Origin: Mesorhizobium sp. YC-39
Lineage (GTDB): Bacteria > Pseudomonadota > Alphaproteobacteria > Rhizobiales > Rhizobiaceae
DNA length: 64,000 bases
NCBI RefSeq assembly: GCF_025753795.1
Contig: NZ_JAOWPS010000014.1
Location: forward strand, 1-64,000
Direction of reading: 5' to 3'
Shown: positions 1-6,927 of the stretch, one piece after another
Layout of the letters: each line of letters opens with the position of its first letter
Position numbering within the stretch: the first letter of the stretch is position 1
Translations under genes and position numbers: made by a program
Notes under the pieces: model-generated
The model's input: the letters and a program-made list of their open reading frames with translations, nothing else
Database searches by the model: none
Told to the model about the DNA's origin: nothing

Positions 1-1476
1 TACGTCAAGGGTCTGGCTGCGACCCTCAACCAGGGCAGGCTCGATGTCGATGCGACCCTGGAGGACCTGAAGGACAATCCCACGCTGACGGCTTCAATCA
101 TGGAGACCTCGATCAAGCTCGCAACGGAGCAGGGCATCTTGCGCAACCTCTCTGCCCGGCAGCCTGCGGCCGAGGATTGCGCCATGACGATCACGCTGAC
201 CCGCGAGGAGGCCTCGGAGCGCGCCAGGATGGAAGCGTCCCGCGCCAAAGAGGCAGAAGAGACAATCACCGCAGCGGCCCTCAGCGTTGCCACAAGCCTC
301 AGGACAGCGGACATCCAGGTGAACATGCCTCACCTGGAGCGCCGCTTGAGATCGACAACCTCCATGACAGATCAACTCACCGGCATGAGCGCCCCGACCG
401 GCAGCCATGTACAGCTGGTCAGCAACGCCCTACGCCATGTCTTCGAAGTCCCTGACAAGGATTTTACGCGCGCCTTCAAGGCAGCCATGCTGGCCTTCGA
501 TGAGCAGGGCTACTCCGAGGTCAGCACGACCAACTGGTTCAAGATGGCAAAGCGGACTTTTGTCGGCATCCAGAGCGTGCTCACCACGCCGGACGGTTAC
601 CGCTTCCAGCTGGAGTTCCACACGCCAGGCAGCTACCGGGCCAAGGTTGACAATCACGATACCTACAAGGCGCTTCTCAGGCTGCGCCAGCAAGCCGGCG
701 CGGATGCTTTGGAGCAAGCCAAGGCCGTGGAACTGGCGCAGCGCGTGCGCGCGGTCTGCAGCCAGGTTGCGATCCCGGACGGCGCCATGGACGTCCCCCA
801 CTGGGGAGCCGAAGAGGGGACAACGGGCAGAACCAGTCTCGCCAGCTTTGGGGTGCGCGCGGCCGAACAGCCAGGACCACCCCAGACCGCCAGGTCACCG
901 GTCGCCAAGGAGATCTTTGCCGCCCTCAATGGACGGCCGGTCGTGCTCGTTGGCATGCCGAGTGCCGGAAAATCCAGCATCGGCCCGGCTCTCGCCAGGC
1001 GGCTGCGGCTGCCCTTCGTCGATACCGACAAGATAATCCAGAAGGACACCCGCATATCGATATCGCAGATCTTCGAAGTCCATGGCGAGGCGTTCTTCAG
1101 GGACATGGAGGCACGTGTGATCGCAGATCTGCTCCAGAAAGGCCCTGCCGTGATCGCGACCGGTGGCGGCGCGTTCATGCGTGAGCAGAGCCGTCACCTG
1201 ATCGGCGAGAAGGCGGTCTCGATCTGGCTCGACACCAGGCTCGACGTGATCGAAAAACGCACCAGGAACGATACCAGCCGCCCGCTGCTGCAAGGCCCCA
1301 ACCCGGAGCAGAAGATCGCCAGACTGTTGAGCGAGCGCAGGCCGTTTTATGCACAAGCCGATATCACCGTCGTCCCACCCCACCAGCAAGATAGAAAGAA
1401 CGTCGATCCATGCGTGAGCGCCCTGCACGCCCACCTGTGCCCCGAGGCGGGCGCGGGCCGCGCAGGCACCCGCTAA
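1..1476 (+). CDS. C-terminal part of a large type III effector with a shikimate-kinase-like domain (Mlr6361/XopAD/Skwp type)
   Basis: The reading frame is open from base 1, so the gene starts before the window; the first internal ATG is at 100. The last ~170 residues form a shikimate-kinase-like P-loop domain: VLVGMPSAGKSSIG (Walker A), FVDTDKII, and ATGGGAF, followed by a RPLL...R.FY lid-like segment. The upstream part is alpha-helical and repeat-like (YVKGLAATLNQGRLD..., ALLRLRQQAGADALEQAKAVEL). Known from the family: M. loti Mlr6361 is a ~3000-residue T3SS effector with ~40-residue repeats and a C-terminal shikimate-kinase-like domain, related to Skwp/XopAD effectors of plant pathogens. 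Its position beside nopP-like and sct genes supports the same role. Inference: secreted by the T3SS into host cells; kinase activity is unproven in this family. Sure of the domain, fairly sure of the effector family. Confidence 0.8.
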   Translation, partial: YVKGLAATLNQGRLDVDATLEDLKDNPTLTASIMETSIKLATEQGILRNLSARQPAAEDCAMTITLTREEASERARMEASRAKEAEETITAAALSVATSLRTADIQVNMPHLERRLRSTTSMTDQLTGMSAPTGSHVQLVSNALRHVFEVPDKDFTRAFKAAMLAFDEQGYSEVSTTNWFKMAKRTFVGIQSVLTTPDGYRFQLEFHTPGSYRAKVDNHDTYKALLRLRQQAGADALEQAKAVELAQRVRAVCSQVAIPDGAMDVPHWGAEEGTTGRTSLASFGVRAAEQPGPPQTARSPVAKEIFAALNGRPVVLVGMPSAGKSSIGPALARRLRLPFVDTDKIIQKDTRISISQIFEVHGEAFFRDMEARVIADLLQKGPAVIATGGGAFMREQSRHLIGEKAVSIWLDTRLDVIEKRTRNDTSRPLLQGPNPEQKIARLLSERRPFYAQADITVVPPHQQDRKNVDPCVSALHAHLCPEAGAGRAGTR

Positions 1477-1975
1477 CATCAAGGGAGCGGCATGAAGCTG
1501 CCAATCATGCGCCCGGGTTCCCGCACCGTCTGACGCTCAGGTCGGGGCTTTGGGTCCCGATCGCCTCGCTCCACGGTCGCAGCGGGCTCGCGCTCGGCCC
1601 CATTGGCTGACCGACGCCCATATTAACGCGGATTACTGGCTCCTGGACCAGGAATGGCAGGGTAATCGGCCGGTTGTTACCGCGGAGAGCTTGCTTCTGA
1701 TCGTGGTCATGTCGGGGCCCATCAGAACGCCAGGCCGGGGCGCTGCGGACTCTGACCACTGCGCGCCCGGCCTGGCTTCAGCCTGTGACACCGCCTGTTT
1801 GAATAGGCCCAGACAATCACATGTTGCGCAAAAATCTCAACCTGTCGCTCGCGCTCGACGAAGGCCTACACCCGCGAAAGCAATCTGCAACCCCTGTCAC
1901 GTGAGCGGAGTGCGTTGGCGGGATCGCCATAACCTGACCATCGCGCAGAAGCGTGATGCAGACGCTCAACGCGTA
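1477..1975. other. Intergenic stretch, no gene seen
   Basis: About 500 bases between the effector and the nopP promoter. No convincing gene is visible. The only recognisable piece is a 40-base copy of the 3' end of the y4yS-like gene (see 1821-1860). Confidence 0.5.
1821..1860 (+). repeat. Copy of the 3' end of the y4yS-like gene (matches 9540-9579)
   Basis: These 40 bases match 9540-9579 inside the y4yS-like TPR gene with only three differences and encode the same NLNLSLALD stretch. Downstream of both copies lies a GTCAGCTTGT-like motif (1978 and about 9665). This suggests that nopP once sat directly behind y4yS, or that the y4yS/nopP junction was duplicated. Confidence 0.7.
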
Positions 1976-1986
1976 TCGTCAGCTTG

Positions 1987-2017
1987 TGGTCAGCTTGCGG
2001 TCAGCAAGGCTGACTAT
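1987..2017 (+). promoter_or_regulatory. Candidate tts box upstream of nopP
   Basis: The motif GTCAGCTTGCGGTCAGCAAG resembles the tts box bound by TtsI (GTCAGcTTnTCGaaAGC type) but is degenerate in the central TCG. A second half-match, GTCAGCTTGTGGTCAGC, overlaps just upstream at 1978. The distance to the nopP start codon at 2076 is about 60 bases, which fits a TtsI-driven promoter. Confidence 0.5.
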
Positions 2018-2075
2018 CCTTCCGCTGGAGTCACCCCCCACTCAGTGGAAAACTCTGCCGATAGGAACGCGAAGC

Positions 2076-2969
2076 ATGCATAGCCGGATCAGTTGTTCAT
2101 CCAATACCCAATCCGCGCGTGCAGGCGACGTTGACAACGCGAGATGGTCGGCGACCAGCGCTGCGCAAGCCGGTAGCGGCGGCCACGGCTTTGCCGAAAT
2201 ACTTGCAGTTATGCACTTGGAAGCACTGAAGTCCCGCGCTAGTTCTTCTTCAGCGACGCCCCTGTCTTCTTCATCAGCGGCAACGCCATCGTATGCCCTC
2301 GTTTCCCGACCTCCTGTGGTCGAGATATCTCGCTCTTCATTCGAGAAAAAAGCGAAGGTCTTTTATGGCGATGAAATGGTGCATATCGCGTCGAAGCCAC
2401 AAGAGTACTCGACTTCCCTTTCCTCCAAAGCCAGGCGAACGGTGGAAATTGCTGACCAATACGGCACCACCAGGTTTGATACAGAGCAGGCACGGTATTT
2501 CAGCTATCAATTGGGCAGCCAAAGTGTCGGGCTTCTTAGAACCGAAGGCGGAGATAGCATGGGTAATCTGTTCGAGGGGGAAAAGTGGCGAGAACTTTTT
2601 CCTGGGCGAACTGAGGTGACATCCATCGTAGATTTGCGGGTTACGCACCCGCTTGTCGAGAACGCAGGAGACATTCTGCTGGAGCATCAACTTCGACTCG
2701 ACGGCGACAGACCATTGCTCAATTCTTGCCCCGCAAACCCACAAGCGAAAGAGCGCGCAATGGCGATGGGTTTTGTCGCGGTGGATGACTTTAACATGGT
2801 ACTAGACCCCACCCAGCATCCCGATAAGTGGACGAAGAACAGTGACGGTGAATGGCAGCGTGCGGGCAAACCTGCCATGTACCTCTCCAAGGCGGACGAT
2901 AGTGAAGGCAGCGATACCGAGAGTGTCGTAACCACGGCGGCGGATTCCTGCGACGATGACTTTATGTAG
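2076..2969 (+). CDS. nopP: Type III effector, NopP-like
   Basis: 297 residues from the ATG at 2076. I chose this start because it has AGGAA eight bases upstream and because the longer frame (from 1953) would run through the tts-like promoter. The N-terminus is Ser/Thr/Ala-rich (SARAGDVDNARW..., SSSSATPLSSSSA), as expected of a type III secretion signal. The C-terminal half (TSIVDLRVTHPLVENAGDIL, then NPQAKERAMAMGFVAVDDF and MVLDPTQHPDKW) matches my recollection of rhizobial NopP, whose core resembles a GNAT-like fold. The C-terminus is acidic (DDSEGSDTES...). The gene lies between another effector and the T3SS operon. Known for the family: NopP is secreted, affects host range, and is phosphorylated by plant kinases in some strains. 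The molecular activity cannot be read from the sequence. Confidence 0.7.
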   Translation: MHSRISCSSNTQSARAGDVDNARWSATSAAQAGSGGHGFAEILAVMHLEALKSRASSSSATPLSSSSAATPSYALVSRPPVVEISRSSFEKKAKVFYGDEMVHIASKPQEYSTSLSSKARRTVEIADQYGTTRFDTEQARYFSYQLGSQSVGLLRTEGGDSMGNLFEGEKWRELFPGRTEVTSIVDLRVTHPLVENAGDILLEHQLRLDGDRPLLNSCPANPQAKERAMAMGFVAVDDFNMVLDPTQHPDKWTKNSDGEWQRAGKPAMYLSKADDSEGSDTESVVTTAADSCDDDFM

Positions 2970-3375
2970 ACCGCCGAATGGGATCTTCTAGGAATTACGT
3001 CAAATAGACGAGACGTGAAAGTTCGGGGTACGAGCGTTCCGGGCGCTAGCACTGCTTTGGCAGATTTTTAGCTGATATGGATCTGCGGCAGTGCGGACAC
3101 CGTGTTGGTGGCGGCTGCGCGAGAGCGCTGAGGATAGCCGGGCGCTCTCACGTTGTTTGCGTATAAACGCGCTGAAGCGGTGTGCTCTGTCAGCTGACCG
3201 CACTCGCGGCCTTCCACTCCGCCATTGCGTTCAGAAGATGAAGATGGATCCTGAGTCGCTGAGCGTCTTGCGCGAGGTGGAATGAAGAGGTTGCGTATGG
3301 CGGGAACTGGGTGCCTCGGCGGCACGCCACGGATGCAATCGAGATATTGCAACTCTCAAAGCGAAACAGGACAAA

Positions 3376-3399
3376 CCCCTCCGACAGGGACCGGAGGGG
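3376..3399. terminator. Stem-loop, possible terminator
   Basis: CCCCTCCG and CGGAGGGG form an 8-bp stem around an 8-base loop. Read on the minus strand it is followed by TTTGT and lies just after the stop of the cytochrome-like remnant at 3421, so it may be that lost gene's terminator. Confidence 0.4.
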
Positions 3400-3420
3400 C
3401 AAGTCTTGGGAGGACGCGCG

Positions 3421-3540
3421 TCAACCTGCGTTCACCAACAGCGCGTCTTCCGAATAATGTCCAAGTGCAACGCCGGTGTGACACTCCGAACAAAAACCGC
3501 CAAAGCCGCTGCCGTGCGGTTTGGCGCGAGCGATATGCGT
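3421..3540 (-). pseudogene. Remnant of a c-type cytochrome C-terminus
   Basis: On the minus strand the frame ending at 3421 reads HGSGFGGFCSECHTG, containing a CxxCH haem-attachment motif (CSECH), then VALGHYSEDALLVNAG and a stop. An in-frame stop lies just upstream, so only about 38 residues are left. The parent gene is not identified. Confidence 0.45.
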
Positions 3541-4238
3541 TCATTCCGCCGATCATAAGGTCGTACGTGTCAGCGAGCTATGGTCGCCGAAGGGATCCTC
3601 CCTGCTCGTGATGTCCCCCACTCCATTGGGCGCAATCATACCGATTGCAGGTTACTCTGCAGCTCCTATGCTCTTGGCACCGAAGATATTCGAAGGTTCG
3701 AAACCTGGAGGAAGACAACTGGATCGGTTTGCTGGTTTTCCATCGACTCCGTCGACGAGGCGAAGGATGAGAGTGTTCCGGCATGCTCGCCACAGCGCAT
3801 GGCTGTCAATCTGGCACCCCACAGTAACGGAGAAGCTCATAGTGAGACACCCGTCAGCACTGCTGACGATCGGCGACCTCGCGCATTGCCAGTCGCCACC
3901 CGCATAAGGGAGGCCAGCTTGACCGTGTGTGCTGCTTTGCGTGCGCTGGTCCCTGGCCTCGGCCTTCGCGATCTCAAGACAGCATGTCTGAACGCGGCTT
4001 GGGCATCGACGTGTCGCTTGTCCGCGAAACTGGTGATGCGCGGGAATATTTTTCCCCGCCACGAGGTCTTCGAATTTGGTACGCGTTATCGCGTTGATTG
4101 TTTCGTCGAAGATAGGTGATTTTCGCTCCTTGTAGGTCAAATGAGGCCCGTTAGAGGGGTCATTGAAGAAGCCTCATGTGTGGAGGCCCCAGCTTGCGCA
4201 CAACCACCATTTTGTCGCAGCGCCGACTTTTCTGAAAC

Positions 4239-4270
4239 TCGTCAGCTTCTCGAAAGCTGGCGCTCGTATC
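4239..4270 (+). promoter_or_regulatory. tts box upstream of the nopC/nopA/sct operon
   Basis: GTCAGCTTCTCGAAAGCTGG at 4241-4260 is a near-ideal tts box (GTCAG-TT-TCGAAAGC core), preceded by TC. It lies about 70 bases before the nopC start and directs transcription to the right, so nopC through y4yS are probably TtsI-dependent and hence flavonoid/NodD-dependent. Confidence 0.88.
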
Positions 4271-4336
4271 ATCAAAACGTCAAATGGCTTCGCCGTCTGT
4301 TGATGGCCATGCAAACGAAGATCAGAGGAGCGCCCG

Positions 4337-4639
4337 ATGATTGGAATTGGAGGGGTTGGTGGCATTGGTGTTTCCTTGGCCCGAACGGGTCACGGAGGTG
4401 CTCATGGACCACGGCAGGACGCGCCCGCCGAGCATTCTAGCCAGAGTAAACCGGGTGACACGCGCGGTCATGGCGCAAGCGGCCATGAAGATGGTGCGGC
4501 CGTTTCCGGGAATGACTGGCAAGGTGCAGCTCAAAAGGAAGCCTTCGATGCGGCTCTCAGGTCGGTGGCAATTCAAATTGTGAACGACTCCATGGGTGAT
4601 CTCGACGATGCTCTGGAGGAAACAGAAGAAGGTGCCTGA
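4337..4639 (+). CDS. nopC: NopC-like secreted protein
   Basis: 100 residues. The N-terminus is Gly-rich (MIGIGGVGGIGVSLARTGHGG), the middle is hydrophilic and Gly/His/Asp-rich, and the C-terminus is helical and acidic (AAQKEAFDAALRSVAIQIVNDSMGDLDDALEE). Size, composition and place, directly behind a tts box and before the pilin gene, match NopC (y4yP type), which is secreted by the rhizobial T3SS and acts as an effector in Sinorhizobium fredii. It is the first gene of the operon; nopA follows after 71 bases. The assignment leans on context because the protein is small. Confidence 0.7.
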   Translation: MIGIGGVGGIGVSLARTGHGGAHGPRQDAPAEHSSQSKPGDTRGHGASGHEDGAAVSGNDWQGAAQKEAFDAALRSVAIQIVNDSMGDLDDALEETEEGA

Positions 4640-4710
4640 CGCCGGATGGTCCGACGTCAGGAGACGCAAGCCGTCAATGGCGGCAATCTGAAACAGAAAG
4701 GTGAAGCAAC

Positions 4711-4920
4711 ATGGTTGGTAAAGTTGGTGCCGTAGCCGGCGCGGCCGCTGCAGTTGGAACGGATATAGCTGCAAAGGGCGCTGGTGAACTCGCTTTCCAG
4801 GCGCAAATCGCGCAGCTGACGGCTGTCAGCTTGGAGGCGACGCAGAGGAGCGTGACGATGCGCACTGTCACGACCGAACTCGGGTCAATCAAGAAGGTGG
4901 CCGACGAGCGGGTTCAGTGA
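4711..4920 (+). CDS. nopA: NopA, T3SS pilus/needle subunit
   Basis: 69 residues with an Ala/Gly-rich N-terminal half (GKVGAVAGAAAAVGTDIAA) and a helical C-terminal half (AQIAQLTAVSLEATQRSVTM...). This is the size and character of NopA, the major subunit of rhizobial T3SS surface appendages. A purine-rich AAGGTGA precedes the ATG. It lies between nopC and sctD, as in pNGR234a-type loci. The product would be exported and polymerise outside the cell. Confidence 0.75.
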   Translation: MVGKVGAVAGAAAAVGTDIAAKGAGELAFQAQIAQLTAVSLEATQRSVTMRTVTTELGSIKKVADERVQ

Positions 4921-5031
4921 TGTTGGAAGTGGGCGCCCCGCATATGCCGTCCTGGCGGCGGTGCGCTGTATGAAGTCAAATGAGCCGCATGGCAGCTGCC
5001 GTGCGGCTCTCTCCTGTTCAGGAGATTATCG

Positions 5032-5928
5032 GTGAATGATGCCGCTTCCCTTCATTTCGAAGTGCTATCCGGACTTTATTCCGGACTGACCGGCAATTCC
5101 GCTTCTGGAGCGAACCTGATCGGCAGTGGCCTCGATGCCGATATGGTCTTCGTCGAGCAACGACTCGAGCCGCATCATTTTCGCATCAGTTTTCTTCGCA
5201 ATTCTATCGAGGCTGAGGTCGAGGCCGTTGCGGCCGGAATCAGCATCGAGGGGCGCGACGATATTGCCGCAGGCGAGCGCGTTGTCGTTCCTCTTCCTGT
5301 GGTCATTCATGCGGGCACGATGTCCATTCTCTGGTCGGCACCGGATGCAGCACAACCCGGTTCGATTGGCATACCGCGCCTTTCAATTCCGCTGCTCGCC
5401 ATCCTGATAGTCGGCTTGCTCGGGGTCGGCATTCTCTCAACCATTTTCTTCAACTACGGCAGCGCCGATGCATTGAGCACCAATTCACCCGACGCCGAGC
5501 CTGCACCCGAGCCAACCATCAACCACCCTGATGGTCAAGCCGCCCAGGCGGCGGCACAGGCGCTGCAGCAGGAAGTTGAAAGAGCGGGCCTGCTCAATAT
5601 AAAAATCGCCTCCGCAAACGGTGTTGTGACCGCCAACGGAACAGTTATTCCTGCCTTGGTCGCCAGATGGCAGAAGGTCCAGCAGTGGTTCGATCATCGT
5701 ACGAATGGTGCGCTGACACTGGTGAGCGGAGTGGCTATCAAAGAGGAGAAGGCGCCATCTTCAATCGCCGTTGAAGCTGTTTGGCGTGGAGTCCTGCCGT
5801 ACGTCCTGATCGGTGGCCAAAAGTATTTCGTCGGTGCCCTCCTAGATGATGGATGGATTATCGATCGAATCGAGGAGAGTCGTGTGCTGCTGAGCCGAAA
5901 TGGCCAGTTTGCTGCTCTCCCCTATTAA
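5032..5928 (+). CDS. sctD: T3SS inner-membrane ring protein SctD (y4yQ-like)
   Basis: 298 residues from a GTG at 5032 with AGGAG seven bases upstream. Residues 1-115 form an FHA-like cytoplasmic domain (LHFEVLSGLYSGLTG, GSGLDADMVF, HHFRISF), as in SctD proteins. One transmembrane helix follows at about 120-143 (SIPLLAILIVGLLGVGILST). The periplasmic part starts with a Pro/Glu linker and contains one BON/ring-building-like segment (AGLLNIKIASANGVVTANGTVIPALVARWQKVQQWFD). The protein is shorter than Yersinia YscD and fits rhizobial y4yQ. It forms the inner-membrane ring with SctJ. Confidence 0.75.
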   Translation: MNDAASLHFEVLSGLYSGLTGNSASGANLIGSGLDADMVFVEQRLEPHHFRISFLRNSIEAEVEAVAAGISIEGRDDIAAGERVVVPLPVVIHAGTMSILWSAPDAAQPGSIGIPRLSIPLLAILIVGLLGVGILSTIFFNYGSADALSTNSPDAEPAPEPTINHPDGQAAQAAAQALQQEVERAGLLNIKIASANGVVTANGTVIPALVARWQKVQQWFDHRTNGALTLVSGVAIKEEKAPSSIAVEAVWRGVLPYVLIGGQKYFVGALLDDGWIIDRIEESRVLLSRNGQFAALPY

Positions 5929-5978
5929 AGTCTCCAATTCGGAGACCTTATTTTCGCAGGCCTATTAAGGAAGATGTC

Positions 5979-6512
5979 ATGGTCAAGCTGCCTAGCCACC
6001 CTGTCGGGCCCGGCACCTCTCCACAAAGGTTCAACATCGATGACCGTGAATCAACAATAGAGCCTGCCATCCGTCAAGCGATTGACAAGCAGATCAATGG
6101 TGCTCATTCAAATGGCGACAAGAAGCACGCGTCGATTGGGCGGGAAACGCACACGCGGGATCTTCCGCTGGCGATCAACGGTGTGCTGGAGGTTGGTGGT
6201 GTCGACGCAATCACGCGCGTCAGTCCTAACGAATTGCGCGCCCGGATCAACGTGGTCAACCCACGCGCGGAATTGGTCCCCCTTGATGGCCACAATCTCG
6301 CACAAGAGCAACTCTCCTTCGTCACGCCACGGCTGCGTTATCCGGACGTGCTGCGCGCGGAGAAGCATTGTGTTCTTCTGCAAGGCTTGGTTGACACGCT
6401 GGCGGCCGCTCCTGAGGATTTGGTGTCGCGTGACGGCGTTGCCGTCCTGAAAGACGAGTTGCAGCGGCTGATCCTGCTCCGGCAGAACCGGAACAGCTTG
6501 ATCGAGGGCTAG
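5979..6512 (+). CDS. Putative SctX (YscX-like) T3SS protein
   Basis: 177 residues from the ATG at 5979. The frame opens earlier (5853), but that part overlaps sctD and is not protein-like. The N-terminal half is hydrophilic, as in secreted T3SS substrates. The C-terminal 70 residues (QLSFVTPRLRYPDVLRAEKHCVLL..., then VLKDELQRLILLRQNRN) resemble the C-terminal helices of YscX in length, in the F-TP/SP-Y step and in the Leu pattern. The gene is followed after 2 bases by a YscY-like TPR gene and then sctV, the same order as yscX-yscY-lcrD in Yersinia. The identity is an inference from gene order and weak similarity; there is no catalytic motif. Confidence 0.5.
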   Translation: MVKLPSHPVGPGTSPQRFNIDDRESTIEPAIRQAIDKQINGAHSNGDKKHASIGRETHTRDLPLAINGVLEVGGVDAITRVSPNELRARINVVNPRAELVPLDGHNLAQEQLSFVTPRLRYPDVLRAEKHCVLLQGLVDTLAAAPEDLVSRDGVAVLKDELQRLILLRQNRNSLIEG

Positions 6513-6514
6513 CG

Positions 6515-6925
6515 ATGTCAGTCGAACGAAGCACACTCCCGCCAATAGACGTTTCCAAAACCGGTGATGTCTTGATCTCCGAGCAGGCGCGCGATTTGCT
6601 CTGTGCACTTTCCTATGTTCACCTTGCATGTGGGCAGAGCGCACATAGCTTGGCTCTGTTGCGGCTTGCCGCTCACGCCAATTCTCAAGAGGTCGATCTG
6701 CTGCGCATTCTCGCGTACGCCCTCATCTCGGAGGGTCTTGGCGATGAAGCACTAACGATCCTGGATAGACTGGACATACTTGATGAGCAGCCGTCTTCGC
6801 GCCTCCCTTTGACTCTCATGCGTAGCCATGCCCTGCGGCGGGCCGGCCGGATGGAAGAGGCGCGCGCGGTTTTCCAAAGCTACGTCTCACTGCGTGGCAG
6901 CACAGTTCTTGTCGAACAGTCATAA
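6515..6925 (+). CDS. TPR-type T3SS chaperone, SctY-like
   Basis: 136 residues, all alpha-helical, with about three TPR units (LCALSYVHLACGQSAHSLALLRLAAHAN; LRILAYALISEGLGDEALTILDRL; LMRSHALRRAGRMEEARAVFQSY). It starts 2 bases after the previous gene and ends 2 bases before sctV, so it is translationally coupled to both. Position and fold match SctY (YscY), a TPR chaperone of SctX that binds SctV. A general TPR chaperone for translocators is the alternative. Confidence 0.6.
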   Translation: MSVERSTLPPIDVSKTGDVLISEQARDLLCALSYVHLACGQSAHSLALLRLAAHANSQEVDLLRILAYALISEGLGDEALTILDRLDILDEQPSSRLPLTLMRSHALRRAGRMEEARAVFQSYVSLRGSTVLVEQS

Positions 6926-6927
6926 GA

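Larger units (their letters stand above)
2970..4238. other. 1.3-kb region without an intact gene
   Basis: Only scattered remnants are visible: a short cytochrome-c-like tail on the minus strand (3421-3540) and a G/C-rich hairpin (3376-3399). Long frames on both strands here are low-complexity, Arg/Ser-rich and overlap one another, which is typical of non-coding GC-rich DNA. The apparatus genes that often precede nopC in other rhizobia (sctR-sctU) are not here. Confidence 0.5.

Noticed and set aside
3652..4140. Minus-strand open frame of 162 residues before the nopC promoter
   Set aside because: Starts at TTG, is Arg/Cys/Ser-rich after the first 40 residues, matches no family, and lies opposite another long frame; probably chance in GC-rich DNA.
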